A stretch of DNA of 64,000 nt, from assembly GCF_006517275.1 (NCBI RefSeq), contig NZ_CP041191.1, forward strand, positions 4,955,001-5,019,000, in the 5' to 3' direction. The notes under the pieces are model-generated. The model was not told where the DNA came from. It searched no databases and saw only the letters and a program-made list of their open reading frames with translations. Source of the DNA: Labrenzia sp. PHM005 (lineage in GTDB: Bacteria; Pseudomonadota; Alphaproteobacteria; Rhizobiales; Stappiaceae). The position numbers were made by a program, and so were the translations under genes. Positions 36,053 through 43,643 of this stretch are shown here, in pieces (the stretch's first letter is position 1; each line of letters opens with the position of its first letter).

Positions 36053-36567
36053 GCATACTCCGTAGATCTGGTTTGAACTGATTGTGGCCAATGGGCCGGT
36101 GCGGGTGGCGATGGGGATAAAAGACGCACGCGCGCCTCATCGGCTTGCGGAAAGGTCACCAATGAAATTTCCCAAAGATCGATGTCCTGAAGGATCCGGC
36201 CCGTACCGCGCGCAGTGCCCCATCCTGAGCCCCGCCCCAGGTAGCGGGCCTTGCGCGCTTTGAAGCCGATGGACAGCCCGCTCAAGGCACCAGAGGCAAT
36301 CAGACTGGCAGCCTCTTGCGCCGCCTTGACACCGTTGGCCAATTCACCTTCTGCCCAGAGCCCGTGGCGGGTTTCCAGGAGTTTTGTCCAGCGACCGATG
36401 GGGCGGGTGGGATCGTGCTGCCACAACAAAGCAATGCGCGCGGGCGGACGGAGCGCCAGGGATCTGCGGAATGCGCCAGAAACAACTGTGTCGCCCGCGC
36501 CATCCGGTTTGCCAAAAACGCTGGCATAACCCGCAATCCGCACCGGTGATGACCGTACGGCGGTCAC
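36049..36567 (-). CDS. GTA g4: HK97-family prohead protease
   Basis: A GTG at 36567 with GGAAGGA upstream gives 172 residues, typical of the family. Segments RIAGYASVFGKPDGAGDTVV, IALLWQHDPTRPIGRW (catalytic His51) and ALSGLSIGFKA (Ser99) followed by LWEISLVTFP are diagnostic. It cuts the capsid protein's delta domain during head maturation. The GTG overlaps the stop of a small upstream ORF (GTGA). Confidence 0.95.
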   Translation of the reverse strand: MTAVRSSPVRIAGYASVFGKPDGAGDTVVSGAFRRSLALRPPARIALLWQHDPTRPIGRWTKLLETRHGLWAEGELANGVKAAQEAASLIASGALSGLSIGFKARKARYLGRGSGWGTARGTGRILQDIDLWEISLVTFPQADEARVRLLSPSPPAPAHWPQSVQTRSTEYA

Positions 36568-36794
36568 GATTTTCCTTCCTTGGCTCGGCTTGAACCATCT
36601 GCCTGGACAGAAACGGCGAGCTGATAAAGACGGCCTGAAAAATCGCGGAACACTGGCACGTGTGCCGTTCTGCGGTTTTCCATTCTGGGGTTTTGCCGCC
36701 CGGTAATTGACCGCTGCGAAACATCCCTTGCGCGTAAACGGTGCACGCAGTTACCCGTCCGCACGCTCCCTATGGACCTGCGTTGAAGGCTCAT
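36564..36794 (-). CDS. Small unknown ORF between g3.5 and g4
   Basis: A 76-residue ORF begins at an ATG preceded by AAGGAGGG at ideal spacing and ends in a GTGA overlap with the prohead protease start, two signs of a genuinely translated, coupled gene. The sequence is basic (RRSIGSVRTGNCVHRLRARD) in the first half and more mixed in the second (VPVFRDFSGRLYQLAVSVQA). It has no membrane segment. It has no counterpart I know in the RcGTA cluster. It could be a coupling leader for g4 or a small structural or regulatory protein. Confidence 0.5.
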   Translation of the reverse strand: MSLQRRSIGSVRTGNCVHRLRARDVSQRSITGRQNPRMENRRTAHVPVFRDFSGRLYQLAVSVQADGSSRAKEGKS

Positions 36795-36838
36795 TCGGCC
36801 CTCCTTCTCAAATGTCAGTGTTTTCGGCAGTCTTGGAT

Positions 36839-37036
36839 CTAAAGACTGCTCAACTCGGCCAGATAGCGGTTCAGCCGGGCGACTTCGCTGACGAAGTCAG
36901 AAAAGCGCCGATTGGAGAGGCTCAGTTCGCGCACCAGTACGAGACCGATCAGCGTTGCGGTCACGGCCCATAGAAACAGAGCCAAATGCGCCAAATCCCC
37001 GCGGGTGAGGACGCTGGCCACAAGGTCGTCAAGCAT
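36839..37036 (-). CDS. GTA g3.5: small membrane protein
   Basis: The ATG at 37036 follows GAGGGGAAG and yields 65 residues: DDLVASVLTRGDLAHLALFL, a hydrophobic helix WAVTATLIGLVLV, and an amphipathic tail SNRRFSDFVSEVARLNRYL. It overlaps the portal stop by 8 bases. RcGTA has a small ORF (g3.5) at the same place whose role is poorly defined. Order and size agree. Confidence 0.8.
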   Translation of the reverse strand: MLDDLVASVLTRGDLAHLALFLWAVTATLIGLVLVRELSLSNRRFSDFVSEVARLNRYLAELSSL

Positions 37037-38237
37037 TTCCGGCTTCCCCTCCGTCTGGGTCCCGCGCGCTATATCCGACGGCGATGCGTTTTTCATCCTC
37101 TGAGAGGAAGCCAGCTTCCCCAACCCGGCGCCATAAGGCTTCGCGTTCGGACGACAGCGCCTCAATGGCATCCAGATCCGGTTCCAACCGAAGGTCACTG
37201 CCAAAGGCTGGCCCCAACCAGACCGCAAGGTGGGATGCCGTCCGCCGCACCAACGGCAGAACGGCGCCACGCCACAGCGCCCGCCCGGCTTCCTGATAAT
37301 TGGCATAGGTGTTGTCACCCGGAATGCCGAGCAACATCGGCGGCACGCCAAAGGCCAGCGCAATCTCCCGGGCAGCCTGGTTCTTCGCTTCGATGAAATC
37401 CATGTCCTTGGGTGTCAGGCCCATCGGTTTCCAATCGAGCCCGCCTTCCAGGAGCAGCGGTCGCCCGGCGTTGCGCGCGCCCTGATAGCCGTCTTCCAAT
37501 TCCGCCTTTAGGCGATCGAACTGATCGCTCGTCAGGTTGAGCGCATCTCCCGCCCCATAGATCAGCGCACCGGATGGGCGGGCCGCATTGTCCAAAAGCG
37601 CCTTGTTCCAGCTGGCCGCCGCGTTGTGAATGTCGAGCGCCATCTGCGCAGCTTCCACCGGGGCAAAGCCATAGTGATCGTTTAGAGGGTGGAACAGTTT
37701 GAGATGCCGCACGGCAGAAACGCCGCCATCGCCGTCTGCTGGAAGGCGCACCGTGCGCCCGCTCACGGTGTACTCAAAGGCCTCTGGCCAGCCTTCGGTG
37801 CCCGGCACCACCTTCACCCGGTCGGGCCGAAGCGCATAAAGCTCTCTGGGCACGCCATCGACCGGGACTTGTTCCAGATAAGCGTTGCCGGAAACCAGGA
37901 GATAACCATAAAGCGCTTCCAGAAAATCCGCCCCGGTCTCATGGGCATTGGGCCGGGCCAGCAGCAACAGCAGCGGGTGCCTGGTCAGTTCTTCATCGTC
38001 TTCGAACAGCAGCAGCGGCACGGCGGCTGCCGTTTCCGAAAGCAGCCGGACCGCCCGGTGGACCACCGGGTTTTTGGCAAAGCCTTCGCGCGCAAGGGCT
38101 GCATAGTCGCGTGGGCTCCAGACCGGTTGGGACGTGCCCTGGATCGCCAGAAGCGGCCCGGTGCGCGATGCCTTTTGTTCCAGTGCCGCAACGGGAGCTG
38201 TCCGGAAAATTGATTCAATTGATTGTCTTAAGCGCAT
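37029..38237 (-). CDS. GTA g3: HK97-family portal protein
   Basis: 402 residues with the HK97 portal signature: EGFAKNPVVHRAVRLLSETA, DFLEALYGYLLVSGNAYLEQ, GFAPVEAAQMALDIHNAAAS, NKALLDNAARPSGALIYG, and PPMLLGIPGDNTYANYQEAG. It forms the dodecameric ring through which the headful of about 4 kb of DNA enters and leaves. AAGGGCCG precedes the ATG. A 92-base gap separates it from the large terminase gene. Confidence 0.96.
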   Translation of the reverse strand: MRLRQSIESIFRTAPVAALEQKASRTGPLLAIQGTSQPVWSPRDYAALAREGFAKNPVVHRAVRLLSETAAAVPLLLFEDDEELTRHPLLLLLARPNAHETGADFLEALYGYLLVSGNAYLEQVPVDGVPRELYALRPDRVKVVPGTEGWPEAFEYTVSGRTVRLPADGDGGVSAVRHLKLFHPLNDHYGFAPVEAAQMALDIHNAAASWNKALLDNAARPSGALIYGAGDALNLTSDQFDRLKAELEDGYQGARNAGRPLLLEGGLDWKPMGLTPKDMDFIEAKNQAAREIALAFGVPPMLLGIPGDNTYANYQEAGRALWRGAVLPLVRRTASHLAVWLGPAFGSDLRLEPDLDAIEALSSEREALWRRVGEAGFLSEDEKRIAVGYSARDPDGGEAGNA

Positions 38238-38329
38238 GTTTTATCGGCCCTTTCAGCGCCCGTTAAAGCGCTCCTTCAAGACTTTCAGAAACGGATTCAA
38301 TTTCTTGGCAAAGTGATTCAAAAAGAACC

Positions 38330-39634
38330 TCACAGCCCCCGCACTTTCGGCTGTGCCTTCGGACCTAGCATCAGCTCCGAGACCGCCCAAACAAGCGCGT
38401 CGAGCCTATCAGGGGAGCGGCGGGAGGACAGCCCGCCAGGGCCGAAGTCGGCCATCTCATCTTCGAGTTCGGGAAAGGCACCGGCATGAAACACCTTGCC
38501 CTGGTCATAAAGCATGGCGATCGGCTCGGCCCTTGAGAATTTGCCACGTGTTGCCCGCACCTGTTTGACAGGAACAGACGGATCGGCACTGGCGATAACT
38601 TCTGACACCATGTCACCGCCCTGATTGACCTCAGCGATCAGGCAATCGGCCTTCAGTCCATGCCACAGGCCAATCGCCGCCTCCGCCCAGTCGGACGGTT
38701 TGGCGGGACGGCGGCTGCGATCGGCCAGAACATAGGCCTTGCCATCTTCTCCCAGCCCGGCGGCGACAATACCGCAGGCATCAGAGGTCTTGTGTGCCGT
38801 CACCGGTGGATCAATCGCGATGACGATCCGGGTCAAGCTGTCCGGCGCTGCGTCCACCCGAACCGCTTCCAGACCCTCCCGCGACCACAACGCATCGGGC
38901 CGGTCCTCAATCAATTCGCCATCAAGCTCCTGGCGGCCAAGGCGTGTGCCGCCATAGCGGCCGACCACCGTCTCCAGAAACCCCGGCGCCAGAAACAAGG
39001 CATTTGCCTTGGTCGGCGCATGGGTGATCGCGGTGCCTGCCTGTTTCATCAGGCGTTTGAGGAGCGGCACCGGTTTCGGTGTCGTCGTTACCAATTGGCG
39101 GGGTTTCTGGCCCAGCCTCAGGCCGAACTGCAACATGTCGAACGTCTCCTCGGCATAGGTCCATTTCGCGAGTTCATCACACCAGGCGATGTCGAATTGC
39201 GGCCCCCTCAAAGCCTCCGGATCTTCGGCGGAGAAGGCCTGCGCCACCGCGCCGTTCGGCCATTCAAGCCGCCGCCGGGTCGGGGTCCACTGCGGCCGCT
39301 CGTCCTTCGGATGCACCGCCAAAAGCCCGGACACGCCTTCCACCATCACCTCGCGCACATCGGCAAAGGTTTCGCCGATCAAGGCGATCCGTCCGGCAAA
39401 TCCCGGTTCGCACCAGCCATGGCCGAGCGCCCGCGCCCGGATCCATTCCGCACCGGCCCGGGTTTTGCCAGCGCCGCGCCCGCCCATCAAAAGCCACAGC
39501 GACCAGTTGGTTTGGGGTGGCAGCTGATGGGTATGGGCAAACACCGGCCAGTCGAACGCCAGAAATTTCAGTTCTTCATCCGACAGTGCAGATAGGACTG
39601 CTTCAACCTTTTGATCGTTCGCACAAGCGCTCAA
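38330..39634 (-). CDS. GTA g2: terminase large subunit
   Basis: This is a packaging motor of about 434 residues. Walker A is LLMGGRGAGKTRAGAEWI, Walker B-like FDIAWCDELAKW (GPQFDIAWCDE), coupling motif QLVTTTPKPVPLL, and nuclease Asp in RIVIAIDPPVTAHK with a second acidic cluster in CLIAEVNQGGDM and RLDALVWAVSELM. The start is unsure: TTG codons at 39634, 39646 and 39676 are all in frame and overlap g1; 39634 gives the usual distance to the LSALSDEELKFLAF segment. GTA terminases package random host DNA. Confidence 0.93.
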   Translation of the reverse strand: MSACANDQKVEAVLSALSDEELKFLAFDWPVFAHTHQLPPQTNWSLWLLMGGRGAGKTRAGAEWIRARALGHGWCEPGFAGRIALIGETFADVREVMVEGVSGLLAVHPKDERPQWTPTRRRLEWPNGAVAQAFSAEDPEALRGPQFDIAWCDELAKWTYAEETFDMLQFGLRLGQKPRQLVTTTPKPVPLLKRLMKQAGTAITHAPTKANALFLAPGFLETVVGRYGGTRLGRQELDGELIEDRPDALWSREGLEAVRVDAAPDSLTRIVIAIDPPVTAHKTSDACGIVAAGLGEDGKAYVLADRSRRPAKPSDWAEAAIGLWHGLKADCLIAEVNQGGDMVSEVIASADPSVPVKQVRATRGKFSRAEPIAMLYDQGKVFHAGAFPELEDEMADFGPGGLSSRRSPDRLDALVWAVSELMLGPKAQPKVRGL

Positions 39635-40094
39635 GACGCTGCGCAAGCGCCGCGCGCAGCTCCTCCCGGTCGTCAAGGTTTTTGCCCTCCCCGTCCGGTT
39701 CGGTGTCCGATTTCAAATCCATCAAGGCTCCAAGCGTTTTGGCAAGGCTTGCGAGCGTTTTGACGGTCTTGTCGATCTCCTGGAGACCGGCCGCCCCCTC
39801 CCGGCCTGCCTCAGCAAAGAGATCCTTCAGGTGGGCCTCAAGCTGGTCCATCTGCCCGGCGAAGGCCCGGTAGAGCCTAATGGCCATATCGCGCGGGCTC
39901 CGCGCCTCATGCAGCGCCTCGTTTGGCGGACTAGCAGCTGGTAACGGATCGGCAGACGGCGGTTCGGCGGGTGGCGCTGGTTCCCGTCGCTTTTTCTCTT
40001 TGCGCACCAGCGCCCTTTCCCGCTTGAGCGTGTCCACCAACCCCTGCCCGGACAACCGCTGCTTGACCGATAGATGCTCGCGTTCTGCCGTCAA
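39603..40094 (-). CDS. GTA g1: terminase small-subunit-like protein
   Basis: A TTG start at 40094 with GGAGG five bases upstream gives 163 residues. The N-terminus is basic (DTLKRERALVRKEKKRRE), then a Pro/Ala linker, then helices MAIRLYRAFAGQMDQLEAHL and LQEIDKTVKTLASLAKTLGA. This matches RcGTA g1, a small terminase without sequence-specific DNA recognition. It is the first gene of the array, so the cluster promoter should lie in the 400-base region above it. It overlaps the terminase large gene. Confidence 0.85.
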   Translation of the reverse strand: MTAEREHLSVKQRLSGQGLVDTLKRERALVRKEKKRREPAPPAEPPSADPLPAASPPNEALHEARSPRDMAIRLYRAFAGQMDQLEAHLKDLFAEAGREGAAGLQEIDKTVKTLASLAKTLGALMDLKSDTEPDGEGKNLDDREELRAALAQRLERLCERSKG

Positions 40095-40504
40095 TGGGAC
40101 CTCCAGACTGAAGAATGAGCCAGGGCGGTCAAAACCGCTCCTGCTGTCCTCCCCGGCCCGACCGGGGTTCCACGCGCTGTTCCACCTTCCGAAGCGTCGG
40201 CCAATTTCACTTTATGCTCTTCAAGCGAGGAAGCCTCGGATCTCTGATTTCCAGCTTCCGAGACGACGAAATGTGTTCTGACACCTCGATACTCCCAACG
40301 ACGTCATCCCATGGCTTGACCGTGGGATCCATGCCGTTCCCGTGCCTCACGATGGGCGGTGCTTGATGCAAGGTTACGAATTGGATTGCCGGATCAAGTC
40401 CCCCAATGACGGAGAGACGCGGCAGATAAGAACCACCCCATTTCTCTTGACGGTCCGGCCTCAGCTCCGCCATTCTTCCGGTGCGTCATTCATCGGAATT
40501 CATC
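40095..40504. repeat. Upstream region of the GTA cluster with palindromic repeats
   Basis: This 410-base stretch separates g1 from a divergent secreted-protein gene and should hold the GTA promoter. CCCCGG (40151-40156) pairs with CCGGGG (40162-40167). Around 40310-40420 are stretches GGCTTGACCGTGGGATCCAT and GATTGCCGGATCAAGTC followed by AATGACG, the style of the dispersed palindromic elements common in alphaproteobacterial genomes. Such a repeat insertion in the promoter region may affect GTA expression. I cannot place a -35/-10 pair. Confidence 0.45.
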
Positions 40505-40954
40505 ATGCTGACCTTCCGCATTCCCCTGCTTGTGCTGACTGCCCTTCTTTTCACGGTTCAGGGTGCCTGGGCGGCTGATCACTGTGCAGCGGTCAATTCG
40601 CAAAAAGGCTGGCAGACGCTCAGCCTGCCCAACGGCAAAATCCGGAAAGTCGGATATTCCGGCAAATGGTCCGTAATCAACGGGCTCTACAAACCCGTCG
40701 GCCCGCGCGGATACTCCGGCAAGGACGCCAAGGCGCTTGGCCCGCTTTATGGCTATAAGTTTGATCAATCCTATGCCTTTGGCGAGATGCTGGTGCGCGA
40801 TCAAGCTGGCCGGATCGTTCCCTTCGCCGAGTTCGCCGCCTTGGCGGTCAACGCCCGCGACCCCGCCGGCACCTACGCGTTCCGGATCAACGACAAGAAC
40901 ATCGCGCTTTGGGATAACAAGGGCACCATCCGGGTCTGTATCTCCATGCGCTGA
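40505..40954 (+). CDS. Secreted protein, weakly LecA-lectin-like
   Basis: The ATG at 40505 gives 149 residues with a signal peptide (LTFRIPLLVLTALLFTVQGA, cleavage after WAA). The mature protein is beta-rich, with two cysteines (DHCAAVN and RVCISMR). The pattern FGEMLVRDQAGRIVPF followed by GTYAFRINDKNIALWDNKGT and a final V-C-I strand resembles the C-terminal Ca-dependent sugar site of LecA (PA-IL) lectins, where IYND and NN.GS.SV occur. The similarity is weak and by eye; unknown secreted protein is the safer label. It is divergent from the GTA cluster. Confidence 0.7.
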   Translation: MLTFRIPLLVLTALLFTVQGAWAADHCAAVNSQKGWQTLSLPNGKIRKVGYSGKWSVINGLYKPVGPRGYSGKDAKALGPLYGYKFDQSYAFGEMLVRDQAGRIVPFAEFAALAVNARDPAGTYAFRINDKNIALWDNKGTIRVCISMR

Positions 40955-41442
40955 GCTCCCGGCCTCTTAAGACCCAACGGTCATTCGCCGGGCAACCACT
41001 TGCCAGTCAGCCGCGATCAAATTGTCAAAAACCTTATCCACGCCCCCGCCGCCGCATGCGATACTGCGGTCCTGGCAAAGCAGCCAACAAGCCCTCTGCT
41101 CAACGGTCTAAACTCAGGTGCAACACGGGATCTCATCGGCAAGCTCCTCACCAGAGGGCAACAAAAAAGGCCTCCGCGCCATCGCCGGAAGCCTTTCCCG
41201 ATCCGCAACTATCGGATCATGACAAAACCATGCCACATCACCGTTACGGTGTCAAGGAATTTTTTCCTATTTTTATCTCGCCGGTCCGAATCGCAGTCAG
41301 AGCCAGGCGTTTACTCATTGAAGTGATTACTTTTTTCCCTGATCCAGCAAGTTTCACCCGAGTGAATTGACCTTGCCCGTCCCGACCGCTAGCGTTCACG
41401 TCCACCCCAACAGCCCGCTTTCAAAACCCAAGTTCCAAAAAT
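40955..41442. other. Long intergenic region with one hairpin
   Basis: A 488-base region upstream of the SDR gene. AAAGGCCTCCG (about 41166-41176) and CGGAAGCCTTT (about 41185-41195) form a stem with one mismatch; its T-rich flank is on the minus strand (ACAAAAAAGG on plus), where no gene lies upstream. A TTCAC-CCGA-GTGAA dyad near 41355-41369 lies about 75 bases before the SDR start and could be an operator. No gene is supported. Confidence 0.4.
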
Positions 41443-42195
41443 ATGACCGAAAAAATTGCTCTAGTGACCGGCGCGGCGCGCGGGATTGGTTTGGCGACCA
41501 CCAAGCTGCTCATTGAAAAAGGCTGGAAGGTTGCGATGGTCGACCGGGACGGCGCGGAGCTGACAAAAGCCGCTGCCGGAATCAACGCCGGGTCGGCCTA
41601 CATCTATGACGTCTCGATCGAGACCCAAGTCGATGAAATGATGACCAAAATCATCGAACACTTCGGCCGGCTGGATGCGGTGGTCAACAATGCGGGGGTG
41701 GCGAATTTCGGGCCGATCGAAGACGCCGATTTGAGCCTGTGGCGCACAGTGATGGCGACCAATCTGGACGGGGTATTCATAGTGTCTCAGGCCGCGGTAC
41801 CGCATCTTAAAAAAACCAAGGGCGCGATCGTCAACATCGGCTCGATTTCAGGCCTCAGAGCATCAACGCTTAGAGTTGCCTATGGCACGTCGAAAGCGGC
41901 CGTCATTCATCTGACCAAACAGCAGGCTGCAGAACTCGGCGAATATGGCATCCGCGCCAATTGTGTCTGCCCGGGACCGGTGCGGACCAAACTGGCGATG
42001 GCGGTGCATTCTCAGGAAATCATCGATGCTTATCACGACGCCATTCCGCTCAACCGCTATGGCTCAGAAGCGGAAATCGCCTCAGTCATCGCCTTCCTGT
42101 GCTCAGAAGAGGCGAGCTATGTCACCGGCCAAGTGATTGCCTCTGATGGCGGCTTTGAGAGTACCGGCGTCGGCCTGCCTGCCCTCAGGCAATAG
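41443..42195 (+). CDS. SDR-family oxidoreductase
   Basis: The 250-residue classical short-chain dehydrogenase has the cofactor motif TGAARGIG (residues 9-16), the NNAGVANFG loop (82-90), catalytic Ser134 (NIGSISG), Tyr147 and Lys151 (YGTSKAA), and the C-terminal SDGGFESTG. Asp34/Arg36 after the second strand (VDRDG) suggest NAD(H) preference. The substrate is unknown. It stands alone on the plus strand and ends in its own terminator. Confidence 0.93.
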   Translation: MTEKIALVTGAARGIGLATTKLLIEKGWKVAMVDRDGAELTKAAAGINAGSAYIYDVSIETQVDEMMTKIIEHFGRLDAVVNNAGVANFGPIEDADLSLWRTVMATNLDGVFIVSQAAVPHLKKTKGAIVNIGSISGLRASTLRVAYGTSKAAVIHLTKQQAAELGEYGIRANCVCPGPVRTKLAMAVHSQEIIDAYHDAIPLNRYGSEAEIASVIAFLCSEEASYVTGQVIASDGGFESTGVGLPALRQ

Positions 42196-42201
42196 TTTTT
42201 T
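42176..42201 (+). terminator. Intrinsic terminator of the SDR gene
   Basis: TGCCTG (42176-42181) and CAGGCA (42186-42191) form a 6-bp stem with a CCCT loop overlapping the last codons and stop, followed by TAGTTTTTTC. It faces the convergent yjbQ end. Confidence 0.65.
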
Positions 42202-42205
42202 CGGT

Positions 42206-42631
42206 TCACCGGTCGGGTAAAAAATGTGCAGCGACCTGGCGCTGGTGCGGCCGGTCGCGGTGTTCAAACAGATAAATCCCCTGCCAGGTGCCCAAGAGCA
42301 TCTCGCCGTTTGCAACCGGGATCGATAGAGACACCGGCAAAACAGACGCCTTGATGTGCGCTGGCATATCGTCCGGCCCTTCATAGGTGTGGATCAGATA
42401 CCCCATCGACGGGTTAGTCGTGGGCGGCACCAGCCGGCTGAAAAAGGCCTTGAGATCAACCTGAACATCCGGATCGGCATTTTCCTGAATGAGCAACGAA
42501 CAGGACGTGTGACGCACCAATAGGGTCAGCAGTCCGTCGCCGGCGCCCTCTTCCGCCAGCCATGTGCTGACGTTCCGGGTGAACTCATAAAGCCCCTGAC
42601 CGTTGGTTGTGAGCGAAAACAGCGTTTGCAT
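42206..42631 (-). CDS. yjbQ: YjbQ/UPF0047 family protein
   Basis: 141 residues from ATG 42631 (a GTG four codons earlier is possible). Segments LLTLLVRHTSCSLLIQENAD, HTYEGPDDMPAHIKASVL and GEMLLGTWQGIYLFEHRDRP contain the conserved His/Asp/Glu set of the YjbQ fold. Members can act as a weak secondary thiamine-phosphate synthase, but the physiological role is unsettled. It converges with the SDR gene with 10 bases between stops. Confidence 0.92.
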   Translation of the reverse strand: MQTLFSLTTNGQGLYEFTRNVSTWLAEEGAGDGLLTLLVRHTSCSLLIQENADPDVQVDLKAFFSRLVPPTTNPSMGYLIHTYEGPDDMPAHIKASVLPVSLSIPVANGEMLLGTWQGIYLFEHRDRPHQRQVAAHFLPDR

Positions 42632-42687
42632 ACGAAATAACACCTGACTGCGGGAAAACGGATGAATTGTCCGACAGGTGGCGAGGA

Positions 42688-43431
42688 CTACCGGTACTTC
42701 CCATGAATGGCATCATAGGTGCCATCTTCACGCATCTCTGCCAAGGCGGCATTGAAGTGTTCAACAAGGTCCTCAACGCCCGGAAAATTCCGCGAAAAGC
42801 AGAAATGGAAATCCTTTGTGGTCAGCGAAATAAATTTGAACTGACCGGATAACCCCTCCTGGCGGATGGTGTATTCAATCTGCTCACGGGCACCGAGCAG
42901 GTAATCGAACCGGCCGGCAGCGAGCATCCGCAAACCGATCTCGGTCGTTTGCGCTTCTATAGGTTTGGCGCCCAGGTTCTGCAGAACCTTCAAGCTTTCA
43001 TAACCGGCCATAGAGGCAACTGGCTGGCCGACAACATCTTCAACCTTCTGGATGACCGGTCCATCGTGCGCTTTTCTGATGAAAAAGCCATTGGTGAAGA
43101 CACTGATCGGGTCCGAGAAAAGAATGAAACGCTCCCGGTCAGGATGATGGGCGCAGGTCAAAATGCCAGAGGTCGTGCCGTTTTCCGCTTCGCTCAAGGC
43201 CCGTTTCCACGGCAGGAACCGGATATCTGCATGAAATCCCATTCGCCGGAACGCTTCGACAGCCACTTCATAATCGAACCCGCGCAACCCACCGCCAGGC
43301 TCCGCCATTTCATAGGGCGGATAATCTTCTGTGACGATATCAATGCGCGATGCAGCCTGTCCTGGTGCAACCAACACCCAGACAAATCCCGCCAGAAGGA
43401 CGATCAGCTGAAAACTCTGCCCCTTGACCAT
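42688..43431 (-). CDS. Periplasmic solute-binding protein (SBP_bac_3), orphan
   Basis: The ATG at 43431 gives 247 residues with a signal peptide ending near APGQAA. The family-3 pattern is present: IVTEDYPPYEMAEPGG, LRGFDYEVAVEAFRRMGF, LPWKRALSEAENGTTSGI and YDYLLG-like RFDYLLGAREQIEY. Polar amino-acid-type ABC binding proteins look like this, but no permease or ATPase gene is near. It may work with a distant transporter or as a sensory ligand binder. Confidence 0.87.
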   Translation of the reverse strand: MVKGQSFQLIVLLAGFVWVLVAPGQAASRIDIVTEDYPPYEMAEPGGGLRGFDYEVAVEAFRRMGFHADIRFLPWKRALSEAENGTTSGILTCAHHPDRERFILFSDPISVFTNGFFIRKAHDGPVIQKVEDVVGQPVASMAGYESLKVLQNLGAKPIEAQTTEIGLRMLAAGRFDYLLGAREQIEYTIRQEGLSGQFKFISLTTKDFHFCFSRNFPGVEDLVEHFNAALAEMREDGTYDAIHGKYR

Positions 43432-43643
43432 CGTCAACCTATTGCATTCCAGATTTCACTAAGCTTTTTATCTCATGCCCCCCTAACAAAGTCGCAATTT
43501 GCACGGTCAGCATGCCCTAAAAACACCAATTCCCCTGCGCAAAAGAAGACTCGCAAATTATTCGCTACTCCCCCACCACTCACAGATTGCATTCTCCGGC
43601 CAAAACAGCCACAAGAAGGATCTTCTTGTCCAGAAAACCGCCT

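Noticed and set aside
38660..39595. Plus-strand open frame of 311 codons across the large terminase gene
   Set aside because: It is the antisense reading of a clearly identified terminase with Walker motifs; it has no recognisable protein features and an Arg/Pro-rich composition typical of shadow frames.
41162..41196. Hairpin with a T-run on the minus strand in the 40955-41442 gap
   Set aside because: It looks like a terminator for minus-strand transcription, but no minus-strand gene lies just upstream, so no function could be assigned; described only in the region note.
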